A stretch of 54,931 bases of DNA from JAPXSY01 sp034003585 (GTDB lineage Bacteria; Verrucomicrobiota; Kiritimatiellia; RFP12; UBA1067), in the NCBI GenBank assembly GCA_034003585.1, contig JAVEYH010000008.1, positions 1-54,931 of the forward strand. Direction: 5' to 3'. Below, one piece after another: positions 26,101 to 33,691 of this stretch (its first letter is position 1; each line of letters begins with the position of its first letter). The translations under genes were made by a program, and so were the position numbers. The notes beneath the pieces were generated by a model. The model did not search any database. It was given only the letters and a program-made list of their open reading frames with translations, and was not told where the DNA came from.

Positions 26101-26579
26101 TTGAGTTCCGTTTTGGTTGTGACGCGCGTCCGCCCGTTCTCGTGCCGGAGCAGGGGGAGCTCTTCTACCGGTCCCTCCCGCAGGACGCCCCAGCTCTCGT
26201 AACGTTCCTCCATGCTGGCGGTGCTGACGCCGACGGCGGCGGTGACGGGACGTCCGTTGCGGCCGGCGATTTCCAATGCGGCGTAGGTGGTGCCGCCGTT
26301 GGGGTTGAGCGGGCCGTTGGCCTCGATGTTGTAGCGCATCACGATGCCCTGCACCGTGCGGCCGCCGGAATGTTTCGCTCCCGCCACGCGCGCGGCGGAG
26401 TTGAACTCCATCGAGCGGCCGGCCGTGAGCACGAAATGAACCGCGTCCAAGACCGTGGTTTTCCCCGACCCGTTGTCGCCGAGCATGAACAGATGGCCGC
26501 CCGCACGGAGCTCGATGGTCTCGTCCGTGAAGTTGTGGAAATTGACCAGGCGGATTTTGGTGATGCGGTAGAAATCCAT
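23115..26579 (-). CDS. jetC: Wadjet JetC-like SMC ATPase
   Basis: An 1154-residue SMC/MukB-like ATPase, the motor of the Wadjet condensin-like complex that extrudes DNA loops and recognises small circular DNA. Walker A is GDNGSGKTT at residues 34-42. The ABC signature is GSGGEQ near 1032-1037 and Walker B is LIFDEAF, with Asp1066 and Glu1067. Between the head halves are two long coiled-coil stretches rich in Arg, Glu and Ala (for example EEAKRLHEQAKRKL) around a central hinge region at about 500-590. It starts 15 bases after jetB ends, consistent with one operon. Both ATPase halves and the full length are present, so it looks functional. Family resemblance is to JetC and MukB rather than to chromosomal Smc, which has a different hinge and is not found beside JetA, JetB and JetD genes. 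Confidence 0.9.
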   Translation of the reverse strand: MDFYRITKIRLVNFHNFTDETIELRAGGHLFMLGDNGSGKTTVLDAVHFVLTAGRSMEFNSAARVAGAKHSGGRTVQGIVMRYNIEANGPLNPNGGTTYAALEIAGRNGRPVTAAVGVSTASMEERYESWGVLREGPVEELPLLRHENGRTRVTTKTELKAALGGSGYYGQIGAYADELASRYFSDRETFEDVCKFLATGKAYREIAAHTHDYHQLFRQLLQEPPREVFEEVIAHLKSLEESRQDLEKLRARHRFVDDLSVLCGHVLNARIHAIAGAWQERHLAAREFQQAYDLNSEHLAAEERRLADLKEDQKRLEIQVEVALQRLNELRRQDAQGLVAKEHEARLNAEEAKRLHEQAKRKLIDSQLRHEEASDAVSRARDALRKQAQAFGRALQKLGRTVPFSSSHLAGALDDAPKSETPETELATLPLTELRSAADDTAQTLDRQLQEAESKLAALDTRLAALAAEIGEKRARGDTVPRVKGFALAQAAIRQRLLRTQPLYLGLEPAPGTPARELAALEQLIGDATLATWVTDKTGATDLRSLLFRDFPEQSLAVVDDDTETVPAAHSEWLRRYFDLKKSDPAAVLVLQHQLAAKHGPHAEKFLDRQILHFRLREQALSDTPPRLIGEEMRRRELERELRELEKKRLAAEKERKTVAAEYDGLSEQREDITRFKTLLNAISEDLTRQRDAVAQSVSRLALARNDYENTRADCLYHEETRLQASVRHEDILVAMKKAGLEGLETRIREIERTYKKREGEKDANIRESGRVEQTVRGLKTFCEETLAKLAAMRTERDAAQKRLLELVLPDGPLDAFVRVQCGSDADSRDALRNRTAASAQTAAVTAEKIRNRVMLAEGLSFGFVYDEPQNTLTDRRGRTVSEVLEGVTRELREQEELINEQTIKLFRQLVMDNLVSKLQTSVLRLNEMSRRIARLLKERAFGNNRYAFSITPLESCKRLYDLVTHYRSLDPEKTETDLRAFIEDHAEEIKNTEIGEIPPILDYRNWFRYELKVLTAGADGIVMDRKVKSIGSGGEQAVPNYLLILTIAHFLYDKEKIRLPVLIFDEAFYGIDAGRRDQLLGFASDLELQLFVASPDQDGVKKEIPFSTSVLVVKDAQYNVHLYPYHWRAAPKQADLLDAERSEARPVAFEQEL

Positions 26580-26594
26580 GGGGAGAAGGAGGGA

Positions 26595-27275
26595 TCAGGG
26601 GTTGGGGTTCGGATTCTGGGCCGTGGGCGGCGGGGGTCGCCCGTCCAAAGGATTTTCATCGATAGGGCGGGAGATGCGCTGGACGCTGTAGTGCCAGAGC
26701 GCGGGCAGGCACTCGTAGATCGTGTCGTCGGGCTCGACGGCCTCATCGTCCGGCGGGTCGATCTTGAGGAGAAAGCGGTACTTCTCGAGTTGGGGCATGA
26801 CGGGCCGCATGATCCGGCGCACGTCCTCTTCGGAATAGCCGTCGGCCGGATCGGGGAAGAGTTCCCGAAAGCGCTCGCGCTCAAAGAGCAGCAGGTCGCC
26901 GAACCGGAAACGGATGTTGTCGGGCTCCTCTACGCTGGCGGACTCCTCCTCCAGTTTCTTCTCGAAAAACTCCAGCAGAAGCATGAAGGCCAGGCACTCG
27001 TCGCGCTTCGTGAAATTGAACAGGTCGCGGTTGGAGGGCGTGATGCGGTCGTTGTACCAGGTTTCCTTGTAGAGCCGGGCACATTTGGGATCGAGCACGA
27101 GCTGCCAGCCGAACGTGTCCTCGAAGAATGTCGCGAACTCGCGCTGGTAACGGCGGAGGAAGAGGAAGTGCTCCTCGTGGTCGGTCTTGTAGAAATACGG
27201 GCTTTCGAGCAGGATGTTCAGCACGGCCTGCACGCGGGACTTCTGTTTCTGAAGGAGATCGTCGAAGGCGGACAT
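26595..27275 (-). CDS. jetB: Wadjet JetB-like (MukE-like) accessory subunit
   Basis: A 226-residue protein placed between the kleisin-like and SMC-like subunits, as jetB is in Wadjet operons. It resembles DUF4194/MukE-type winged-helix proteins: LQKQKSRVQAVLNILLESPY at the start, then a Trp- and Phe-rich core (FATFFEDTFGWQLVLDPKC) and the segment RRIMRPVMPQLEKYRFLLKI. These subunits bind the kleisin and shape the DNA-holding ring. The C-terminus runs into a low-complexity tail (PPPPTAQNPNPNP) encoded by a short degenerate DNA repeat just before the stop, so the last ten or so residues may be repeat-derived. Gene spacing is 26 bases from jetA and 15 from jetC. There is no clear ribosome site. 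Confidence 0.83.
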   Translation of the reverse strand: MSAFDDLLQKQKSRVQAVLNILLESPYFYKTDHEEHFLFLRRYQREFATFFEDTFGWQLVLDPKCARLYKETWYNDRITPSNRDLFNFTKRDECLAFMLLLEFFEKKLEEESASVEEPDNIRFRFGDLLLFERERFRELFPDPADGYSEEDVRRIMRPVMPQLEKYRFLLKIDPPDDEAVEPDDTIYECLPALWHYSVQRISRPIDENPLDGRPPPPTAQNPNPNP

Positions 27276-27282
27276 AGGGGAA

Positions 27283-27313
27283 GGCGTTGGGAGTTAGGGG
27301 TCTAGGCGTTGGG
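27283..27313. repeat. Degenerate GGCGTTGGG repeat at the jetA/jetB junction
   Basis: Two copies of GGCGTTGGG (27283-27291 and 27305-27313), 22 bases apart, with GAGTTAGGGGTCTA between them. The repeat spans the junction and includes the jetA stop codon (27302-27304). It resembles the other degenerate short repeats in this window at 28922-29090 and 33692-33767. Confidence 0.5.
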
Positions 27314-28810
27314 GGGGTGAGGAGACAGTTGGACGAGCTGGTCCAGGAAGGCGAGGGCGTGGCCATCGGCCTCGACGCGCACGGGATCGGACAGAGGGCT
27401 GAGGGTGAAGCCGAGCTTGGCGAGACGTGCGCCGCGGCCGAGCAACCCGCTACGGCCGAGTTCGATGAGACGGGGAAAATCCGCGAACGAGGAAAACGTA
27501 CCTTGTGACACGCGTCGGGTGTTCCCGTCGGAATCGATGAGGCCGCGCCCGCGCAGCCATACGTCGAAGGCCTGCAGGCGCGTCTCCTCCAACGATTGCG
27601 CCGGTGCGCCGCCGGCGCGGGGTTTGACGTCCAGCCACAGCGTCGTCTCCTCGCGGAGGCGATGACGTTCCCAGCGCGGCTGAGGCGGAAGGGCCTTCTC
27701 GTTCTCGTCCCAGAAGTGCATGTCGCCGGCCCAGCGGGCTGAGGCCAAAAGACGGCGCAGGTAATCGGACGGTACGGCGTCTGCCGGGAGCCGGGCGAGT
27801 TCGGCGGCGCGGGCGCGGAGGTCTTCGAGACGGTGGCTGCGGCGTTCGAGCTCGCGCAGGTGGGTATAGAGTTTCCGCCAGACGAGGAGGCCCGCCGTGT
27901 TGACGCGCGCGCAGAATTTTTCGAGCGTGCCTTCGGTGGCATAGAAGGCGGCGAGGTCGGCGAGCATGCGTTCGGGATGCGGCAGGCGGGTGCGCATGAG
28001 ATGTGAGGTGGCGCGGCTCTCCTCCTCCATCTTTGCCAGACAGGCTTGCCAGCGGGCCGTGAGACGCCCTTGGCGCAGCCGGCTGATTTCCGGAGTGATC
28101 TCGGTACGCAGGGTGTGGATGCGGTTGAGAAAACGCTTCAGAAAGCGGTCGAGTTCGGCGAGAATAATCCTCGCCGTAGGGGCATCGTAACGGCTGGTCG
28201 CAAAGCCGAGGAGCCGGATGTTGAAGTCCCCGAGAGTTTGGCTCACGCTGTCTGTGAGGGCACCCATACGCGCGAGGCGGTAGAAGACGCCGCGGGCGGT
28301 CTCGTAGTCCATGGCGTCGGCTCCGGTCTTGTGGAACAGACGGGCCGTCTCACGCAGGGTGCCGATGAGTTCCGAGAGCAGATCGCGCGTGTCGGCGTCG
28401 TTAGGCTCGAGGTCGTCGCGGCGCCGGGCCTCGAGCCAGAGGAGGAAGGCGGCAGCCTCGTCGGTGAGGCGGTAACGGAACTTACGGCGGCGCGTGTCCC
28501 GGTAGCCGCGCAGGCGCTCTTTTTCGAGGCGGTCGGTGATCAGATTCCAGAGCAGGAGTTGCCGGATGTCCTGGTTGAAGGCGTCGGTCGTGTAGGCGTC
28601 GCCGCCCAACGCCTCGCGGACGGCGGCGTGGAGATCCTCGTGCAGCGGTTCCAGCTCGTGCTTGCGGCGGAGTGCGAGGAGTTCGGCGAGAACCGTGACG
28701 TATGCGGCCGCCCGTTCGGAGAGCAGGAGGTTCCCGAGTTCCCGGTTCCGGTTCTGAAGCAGCCCTGCTGTTGCCCTGTGCGGTGAATCGCTCTGGTTCT
28801 GATCCATCAT
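27302..28810 (-). CDS. jetA: Wadjet JetA-like kleisin subunit
   Basis: A 502-residue kleisin-like (MukF-like) subunit that closes the JetC ring in Wadjet. The N-terminus has a winged-helix look (NRELGNLLLSERAAAYVTVL, then LLLWNLITDRLEKERL and FRYRLTDEAAAFLLWLEAR). The middle is helical (RLRQGRLTARWQACLAKMEE) and the C-terminal part is a second winged-helix region (LQAFDVWLRGRGLIDSDGNT). The frame can start at 28828, but that ATG lies inside the predicted -10 box (28824-28829), so I use the ATG at 28810 (28807 is equally possible). The transcript would then be almost leaderless. It is the first gene of the jetABC operon. The family assignment rests on this order together with clear JetC and JetD; the subtype is not assigned. 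Confidence 0.82.
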   Translation of the reverse strand: MMDQNQSDSPHRATAGLLQNRNRELGNLLLSERAAAYVTVLAELLALRRKHELEPLHEDLHAAVREALGGDAYTTDAFNQDIRQLLLWNLITDRLEKERLRGYRDTRRRKFRYRLTDEAAAFLLWLEARRRDDLEPNDADTRDLLSELIGTLRETARLFHKTGADAMDYETARGVFYRLARMGALTDSVSQTLGDFNIRLLGFATSRYDAPTARIILAELDRFLKRFLNRIHTLRTEITPEISRLRQGRLTARWQACLAKMEEESRATSHLMRTRLPHPERMLADLAAFYATEGTLEKFCARVNTAGLLVWRKLYTHLRELERRSHRLEDLRARAAELARLPADAVPSDYLRRLLASARWAGDMHFWDENEKALPPQPRWERHRLREETTLWLDVKPRAGGAPAQSLEETRLQAFDVWLRGRGLIDSDGNTRRVSQGTFSSFADFPRLIELGRSGLLGRGARLAKLGFTLSPLSDPVRVEADGHALAFLDQLVQLSPHPPNA

Positions 28811-28823
28811 GCGTAGGAAGCAT

Positions 28824-28851
28824 AGCATAACGCCCGCAACACATCCAACAA
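28824..28851 (-). promoter_or_regulatory. Predicted promoter of the jetABC operon
   Basis: On the minus strand, TTGTTG (28851-28846) and TATGCT (28829-28824) are separated by 16 bases. The same pair of hexamers with 17-base spacing occurs at 41744-41772 in front of the DUF5107 gene. The -10 box overlaps the most upstream ATG of jetA, which argues for a later start. Confidence 0.5.
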
Positions 28852-28859
28852 GGATCGGG

Positions 28860-29123
28860 GGGTGCGATTCCGTTTGGGCGCATCCCCGTTTCCCTGACTG
28901 AGTCCCACACGCTGTCGACGGCTCGCATCCAAATCGCTATCGGGACCGGGACCGTGATCGAACACCTCTTGGTCTGACAATACCGATACCGGCCCCGATG
29001 CCGAGGATTCCTCCTCCGTCCCCGACCCGGCAAGACAGGGAATCGAGGACGAGAACGAGCACGCCGGGATGAGGACGGGGGAGACCGTGGGATATGCGAG
29101 GCCAACGAAACGGAATCGTACCC
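28860..29123. mobile_element. 264-bp element with 16-bp terminal inverted repeats (MITE-like)
   Basis: The intergenic region between jetA and the GH51-like gene is bounded by GGGTGCGATTCCGTTT at 28860-28875 and AAACGGAATCGTACCC at 29108-29123. They are inverted copies with one mismatch. Inside there is no plausible gene; the stretch from about 28922 to 29090 is a degenerate repeat of CCGATA/CCGGGA-type hexamers. Size, inverted ends and lack of coding capacity suggest a miniature non-autonomous element, but no target-site duplication is evident and no matching transposase is in the window. It lies immediately upstream of the jetA promoter. Confidence 0.45.
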
Positions 29124-29142
29124 TGCCCCACCGTCTCCCCCT

Positions 29143-30867
29143 TCACTCGGTCACCAGGATGCGCGTGAAGGAGGAGGGCGCGGCTTCGCAGGCCACGAAC
29201 TGCGTCAACGCGGCTCCGGCTTTCTGATACCGGCGGATCGGCAGTTCGGGGGTCAGGCGCGGCAGGGTGATTTCCCCGGCCGCCTGGTCGAGCGTGTAAA
29301 AAACGAAACGGCGCCGCAGGGTCCGCAGATCGAAATGCACGCTCTGCGCTTCGGTGCCGGTGTTGCAGACGAACAGGAGCAGGGCCGAATCGTCCTCGCC
29401 CCACCCCGCCAGGATCCGCAGGTTCGGAGGGGTGCCCTCTGTCGCAAGGATTCTCGCGAGGGGAAAGCGGTTGAGCAGGGTCATCAGCAGGCCCGGTCCC
29501 GTCAGGCAGGCGGAGGGGGAGACGCCGCAGCGCAGCACGTCCTGCGGCGTGAAAGCGAGAGGAGCGTCGCCGTCGCGGTCGGCTTCCGCAGCGCGCCGGC
29601 CCAACCGCGCGCCGAGCGGCCCGAGCGCCTCGTACCACGCGCGGTAGTATTCGCGTTCCGCCGCATCGGCGGACTTCAGGCGTTGCAGCAGGCCGAGCGT
29701 ATAGGGGTCTGACGCGGGATGCGCGTCTGATGGCGCCGGCCTGATTTGTATGGTGAGCGTCGCATCCGCCGCGCGCAGGACGTCCGCCATGCGGCGGCTC
29801 TCGCGGGCAAATCCGACGGGGTCCCGCAGCAGACCGCCTGCGGGGCAGAGTTCCCACTGGCGCACGGCCAGTGGTTCGGGTACCCCGTGCCGGACCCGCA
29901 GCATCGCGAGCGGATGTCCGCCGGTCGCGTTGCAGTAGGCCACCCAATCCGCGGCGAGTTCTGCCGCAGCGGCGGGGCCGGGGATCCCCGCCGCTTCCGA
30001 GGCGTCCTCCGGCGCGTAAAGCGAAATGCGGAAAACGGGTTCCGCGCCGGCGAGTCGGCTGAGGCGGACCGCCTCGACCGTGCCGAAGGCCTGGCCTTTC
30101 GTCTCCCGCGCCGCTTGCGGCCCCACGCCGTCGTACCAGTTGTAGAACCCGCTCCCGGACCGTACCGGCCAGCGCAGGAACGGCGCGGCGGTCACGCGCA
30201 GCGCCTCCAGCGCCACAGGGTCCCAGCCGTTGCCGTCGGCGTCGGCCGGCATCAGCGAAAAGCGGGCGAAGGTCACGACGCCGCCTGGCTCCAGCAGAAA
30301 ACGCAGACGGAAGGTACCGTCGCGGTTTGGCGTGAAGGTCAGCGTGTGCCGGCTCCATCCGGTGCCGGACCGGATACGTACCCGCCGGAGCGTCTCCGGC
30401 GCGGCCGGGTCGGCCGCGGATTGGAACCCCACGGTCAGGCGGGTTCTGTCCCGCTCGCTGCGGCAGAGTAGGGACAGCGTATGGTCCACGCCTTGGCGCA
30501 GGGCCTGGGCAAGCAGCGTCACCCCCTGCTCCGTGTTGCTGCTGTTCACCACCGTGTGAAGAGGAGAAGCCTCGCCCGGGACGTGTGAGACCGAGACGCG
30601 GACCGTCCCGCCTGTCGGGGATGTGCTCCGCAGTCCGGCTTCCAGCCCTTCACGGGGCAGGCGTTCGGCCTGCACGGCCCGCGCGGCCGCGCCACCGCAT
30701 CCGGCGGCCAAACCGATCCGGAACGCGCCGACGCGGGTGTCAACCGTTTGGGGCAGAACCCGCACCACCGCTTTGGCGCGCGCGGCGGGTTGCGCATCCG
30801 CGCCCGCGACACACAGGACGCGGCAGGCCAAAGCGAACGTCACAACAGGAAAACGCAAAACCCTCAT
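29143..30867 (-). CDS. GH51-like alpha-L-arabinofuranosidase homologue, probably altered catalytic site
   Basis: A 574-residue exported protein related to GH51 arabinofuranosidases. A signal peptide is at the N-terminus. Residues about 75-210 match the lectin-like front domain (TFRLRFLLEPGG...FARFSLMPADA). Residues 215-250 match the barrel start (WDPVALEALRVTAAPFLRWP, YNWYDGVGPQ). Residues 300-345 match the region of the acid/base (ADWVAYCNATGGHPLA, then RQWELCP at 336-342). In active enzymes that last motif reads WE-x-G-N-E; here C-P replaces N-E, so the acid/base glutamate appears missing. The protein may be a binding or degenerate form. The ATG at 30867 follows GGAGG; a GTG at 30885 overlapping the mutL stop is the alternative. 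It is downstream of mutL in the same direction. Confidence 0.6.
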   Translation of the reverse strand: MRVLRFPVVTFALACRVLCVAGADAQPAARAKAVVRVLPQTVDTRVGAFRIGLAAGCGGAAARAVQAERLPREGLEAGLRSTSPTGGTVRVSVSHVPGEASPLHTVVNSSNTEQGVTLLAQALRQGVDHTLSLLCRSERDRTRLTVGFQSAADPAAPETLRRVRIRSGTGWSRHTLTFTPNRDGTFRLRFLLEPGGVVTFARFSLMPADADGNGWDPVALEALRVTAAPFLRWPVRSGSGFYNWYDGVGPQAARETKGQAFGTVEAVRLSRLAGAEPVFRISLYAPEDASEAAGIPGPAAAAELAADWVAYCNATGGHPLAMLRVRHGVPEPLAVRQWELCPAGGLLRDPVGFARESRRMADVLRAADATLTIQIRPAPSDAHPASDPYTLGLLQRLKSADAAEREYYRAWYEALGPLGARLGRRAAEADRDGDAPLAFTPQDVLRCGVSPSACLTGPGLLMTLLNRFPLARILATEGTPPNLRILAGWGEDDSALLLFVCNTGTEAQSVHFDLRTLRRRFVFYTLDQAAGEITLPRLTPELPIRRYQKAGAALTQFVACEAAPSSFTRILVTE

Positions 30868-30881
30868 CCGCAGCCTCCGTT

Positions 30882-32702
30882 TCACCGTCCGAATTTGCGT
30901 TCCAACTCACGATACGAGGTGAAGATCATGGTGGGGCGCCCGCGGGGGCAGGTGTAGGGCATCCGCGTTTCGGCCAAAGCCGCCACCAGTCTCTCGGCCG
31001 CATCGCCGGAGAGCGGGGTCGCGCCGCCCGCGGCGGCCCGGCATGCGGCTTTGGCCACCAGCTCGTGGCGCCATTTGTCCGCGCCCCGGCGCGCCCCGGC
31101 GTTTTCCAGATCCTGCGCGATGTTGCCGAGCAGTTCGCGGCAGGAGACGCCGGCCAGCGCGTCCGGCAGGCTCTCCACAAGAAAATGGTCGTTGCCGAAG
31201 TCCGCGATGCCGAACCCCATCTCCTGCACCGCGGCGAGGAACTTGCGCAGGCGGGCGGCATCGGCGGGCGGCAGGCGCACGGTTTCGGGCAGCAGCAGCG
31301 CTTGCGAGACCACGCCGCCGGAGGGGCGCACGGCCATCAGCCGTTCATACAGGACCCGCTCGCGCGCGGCGCAGGGATCCAGCGTCACGTACCCGCCGTC
31401 CGTCTCCAACAGCAGATACCGGCCGCCGACCTGGCCCAGCACGCGGCACCAGCGCCACGGCGAGCCGTCTTCGGGCGTGTGGAACAGCGGCAGACCCGAA
31501 CCGGTCGGGGCGGGCGGCGGTCCGGCCGGCAGGGAGCCTTCGGGGGAAGGGGGTGCCGCCGCCGGCGCGTCTGTGGGCGGCAGGGCCACCGGTCCGGGGT
31601 AGGGGAAGGGTTCGCCCCGCGTCTGCGCGGCGGCTTCCGGCGCCAGCGCGCGCAGGGTCACGGCCGCATCGTCCGGGTATCCGGCCGGGGCGGTGGCGCG
31701 CGCCTCGCGTTTCCGGCCCAGCGCGTCGCTGACCGCGAGGATGATGGCTTCGCGCACATCGGCGGGTCTGCGGAACCGGACTTCGCGTTTGGTGGGATGG
31801 ACGTTCACGTCCACCTCGTCCGGCGGAAGCTCGATGAACAGCAGCACGATCGGTTTGCGGTCGCCCTCGAGCGGCGGGTAGGCCTCGCGCAGCGCGTACG
31901 CGATGACCGGCGCGGTCGCGGGGCGGCGGTTGATGAAGACGTACTGTTCGCTGCGGTCCGTGCGGGTGAGGTTCGGCAGGCCCGCGAACCCGGTGACGCG
32001 CACGCCGCGGACGCTCCGGTTCACCGGACGCAGCCCGGCGCAGAACGCCGCGCCGAACAGATCGCGGATCCGCTCCTCGTGCGTGGCGCCGCACGGCAGG
32101 CGCGCCAGCTCGCGGCCGTCCGCGGTGAGGCTGAAGCCGATCGCGGGATGGGCCAGCGCGTGCAGGGTGAAAACCGACCGGATGTGCGCCTGTTCGGTCT
32201 GGTACGCGCGCAGGAACTTGCGGCGGGCCGGGACATTGAAAAAGAGATCCCGCACCTCGATCGCGGTTCCGGGCGGCAGGCCGGCCTCGCGCACGTCCTG
32301 CAGGCTGCCCCCGCCCACGGAGAGTTCGGTGCCCGCGTCACTTTCGGCCCGGCGGGTCTTGAGCAGGAAACGCGACACCGAGGCGATCGAGGGCAGCGCC
32401 TCGCCGCGGAAGCCGAGCGTGTCGATCCGCTCGATGTCGTCCACGTCGGTGATCTTGCTGGTGGCCTGCCGCTCGATGCTGAGCAGCGCGTCGTCGCGGG
32501 TCATGCCGCAGCCGTTGTCGCAGACCGCGATGAGTTTGCGCCCGCCGGCCGTGACCGTGATGTCCACGCGCGTGGCGCCCGCGTCGATGGCGTTCTCGAC
32601 CAGTTCCTTGACCACCGAAGCGGGCCGTTCGACCACCTCGCCCGCCGCGATCTTGTTGGCGATATGGATGGGGAGCAGGCGGATATGTCCGTCTTTGACC
32701 AT
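30882..32702 (-). CDS. mutL: DNA mismatch repair protein MutL
   Basis: A 606-residue MutL ATPase. The GHKL motifs are present in order: ELVENAIDAGA with Glu36, DNGCGM at 62-67, and TLGFRGEALPSIASVS at 95-110. The linker at about 340-430 is Pro-rich and low complexity. The C-terminal dimerisation domain ends with CPRGRPTM. The endonuclease motif DQHA-x2-E-x4-E is altered to DPCAARERVLYE, so nicking activity is doubtful or uses a changed site. The frame extends 79 codons upstream of the ATG at 32702, but the conserved start (IRLLPIHIANKIAAGEVVER) follows that ATG directly. It lies 41 bases after metF, probably in the same transcript. MutL acts with MutS in post-replicative repair; no mutS is in the window. 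Confidence 0.95.
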   Translation of the reverse strand: MVKDGHIRLLPIHIANKIAAGEVVERPASVVKELVENAIDAGATRVDITVTAGGRKLIAVCDNGCGMTRDDALLSIERQATSKITDVDDIERIDTLGFRGEALPSIASVSRFLLKTRRAESDAGTELSVGGGSLQDVREAGLPPGTAIEVRDLFFNVPARRKFLRAYQTEQAHIRSVFTLHALAHPAIGFSLTADGRELARLPCGATHEERIRDLFGAAFCAGLRPVNRSVRGVRVTGFAGLPNLTRTDRSEQYVFINRRPATAPVIAYALREAYPPLEGDRKPIVLLFIELPPDEVDVNVHPTKREVRFRRPADVREAIILAVSDALGRKREARATAPAGYPDDAAVTLRALAPEAAAQTRGEPFPYPGPVALPPTDAPAAAPPSPEGSLPAGPPPAPTGSGLPLFHTPEDGSPWRWCRVLGQVGGRYLLLETDGGYVTLDPCAARERVLYERLMAVRPSGGVVSQALLLPETVRLPPADAARLRKFLAAVQEMGFGIADFGNDHFLVESLPDALAGVSCRELLGNIAQDLENAGARRGADKWRHELVAKAACRAAAGGATPLSGDAAERLVAALAETRMPYTCPRGRPTMIFTSYRELERKFGR

Positions 32703-32743
32703 GGCGAAAGCATGACGGGTTGACGGCGGAGCGTCAAGCCGCT

Positions 32744-33628
32744 TTACCGCAGGAGGCGTTCGTCGCGGAGCGCGGTGAGCAGGCGGCTGGAGAGCCCCGC
32801 CTGATTCAGCGAATAGAGGTGGATCCCCGGCGCGCCGCCCGCGAGCAGGCCGCGGCACTGGTCCAGCGCGAAACAAAAGCCCGCCTCCGCCACATCCGGC
32901 GCCCCGGCCGCCTGTTTCAGCGTCTCGGGGATGGCGCACCCGGCCAGGGTGATGAAGCGCGCGATCTGCTTCGCGGACGACATCGGCATGATCCCCGGCA
33001 GCAGGGGGATCGTCACCCCGGCTGCGCGCGCCCGCTCGACGAAACGGAAGTAGACGTCATTCTCGAAGAACAGCTGCGTGACCGCGAAATCGGCGCCGTT
33101 CGCCTGTTTGCGCCTGAGGACTTCGATGTCGAGGTCCGGCGTGCGCGCCACGCCGGGCGCGAAAGATTCGGGGTGCCCCTCGGGATAGGCGGCGCACCCG
33201 ATTTTGAAGCCCGGCCAGCCGTCGCGGATAAAACCGATCAGGTCATCCGCGTGGGCGAAGCCGTACGGGTGCGGCCGGAAGGAGGTCTCGCCCTGCGGCG
33301 GGTCGCCGCGCAACGCCATGACGGCGGGCACGCGTTTCTCCGCCAGGCGGTCCAGGATCCGGGACAGCTCAGCCTGCGAATGCCCGAGGCAGGTGAGGTG
33401 GGCCATGGCGTGGATCGCGAGGTTGTTCTGCAGCGAGGCGACCAGATCCACGGTACTCTCGCGCGTGCCGCCGCCCGCGCCGTAGGTCACGGAAACGAAA
33501 TCCACGTTGAGCCGGGCGGTCTCGGCGATCGCGGCGTAGAGCCGTGCCCACCCGTCAGGGGTTTTGGGCGGGAAAAACTCGAAGGAGACCGTCGGTTCGC
33601 CGCAGAGCAATTTGTCGAAAAAAAGCAT
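32744..33628 (-). CDS. metF: Methylenetetrahydrofolate reductase
   Basis: A 294-residue MetF, the flavoenzyme that reduces 5,10-methylene-THF to 5-methyl-THF for methionine synthesis. The family patterns are clear: VSFEFFPPKTPDG with the catalytic Glu17, SVTYGAGGGTR, HLTCLG, ALRGDPP, IGCAAYPEGHPE, KQANGADFAVTQLFF and PGIMPM. The length is normal. The frame is open 69 codons further upstream, but the promoter at 33653-33682 and the family start fix the ATG at 33628. No ribosome site is visible. The leader is only about 18 bases, so there is no room for a SAM or cobalamin riboswitch. It is the first gene of a probable metF-mutL-GH51 unit. Confidence 0.95.
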   Translation of the reverse strand: MLFFDKLLCGEPTVSFEFFPPKTPDGWARLYAAIAETARLNVDFVSVTYGAGGGTRESTVDLVASLQNNLAIHAMAHLTCLGHSQAELSRILDRLAEKRVPAVMALRGDPPQGETSFRPHPYGFAHADDLIGFIRDGWPGFKIGCAAYPEGHPESFAPGVARTPDLDIEVLRRKQANGADFAVTQLFFENDVYFRFVERARAAGVTIPLLPGIMPMSSAKQIARFITLAGCAIPETLKQAAGAPDVAEAGFCFALDQCRGLLAGGAPGIHLYSLNQAGLSSRLLTALRDERLLR

Positions 33629-33652
33629 AGGGACATCTCGAAAACGGCCGCC

Positions 33653-33682
33653 AGTATACGGCCATCGCCCGCCGTTTGCCAA
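33653..33682 (-). promoter_or_regulatory. Promoter of metF
   Basis: On the minus strand, TTGGCA (33682-33677) and TATACT (33658-33653) with an 18-base spacer match the sigma70-type consensus well. The predicted transcript start is about 18 bases before the metF ATG. It probably serves metF, mutL and the GH51-like gene. Confidence 0.65.
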
Positions 33683-33691
33683 GGAGGGATT

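Noticed and set aside
25077..27305. 742-codon frame on the + strand across jetC and jetB
   Set aside because: The minus strand carries Walker and SMC motifs; the + frame has none and spans a gene boundary.
28860..29123. Integron attC site or long-range terminator
   Set aside because: The inverted ends are 232 bases apart, no core-site consensus fits, and there is no integrase or T run.
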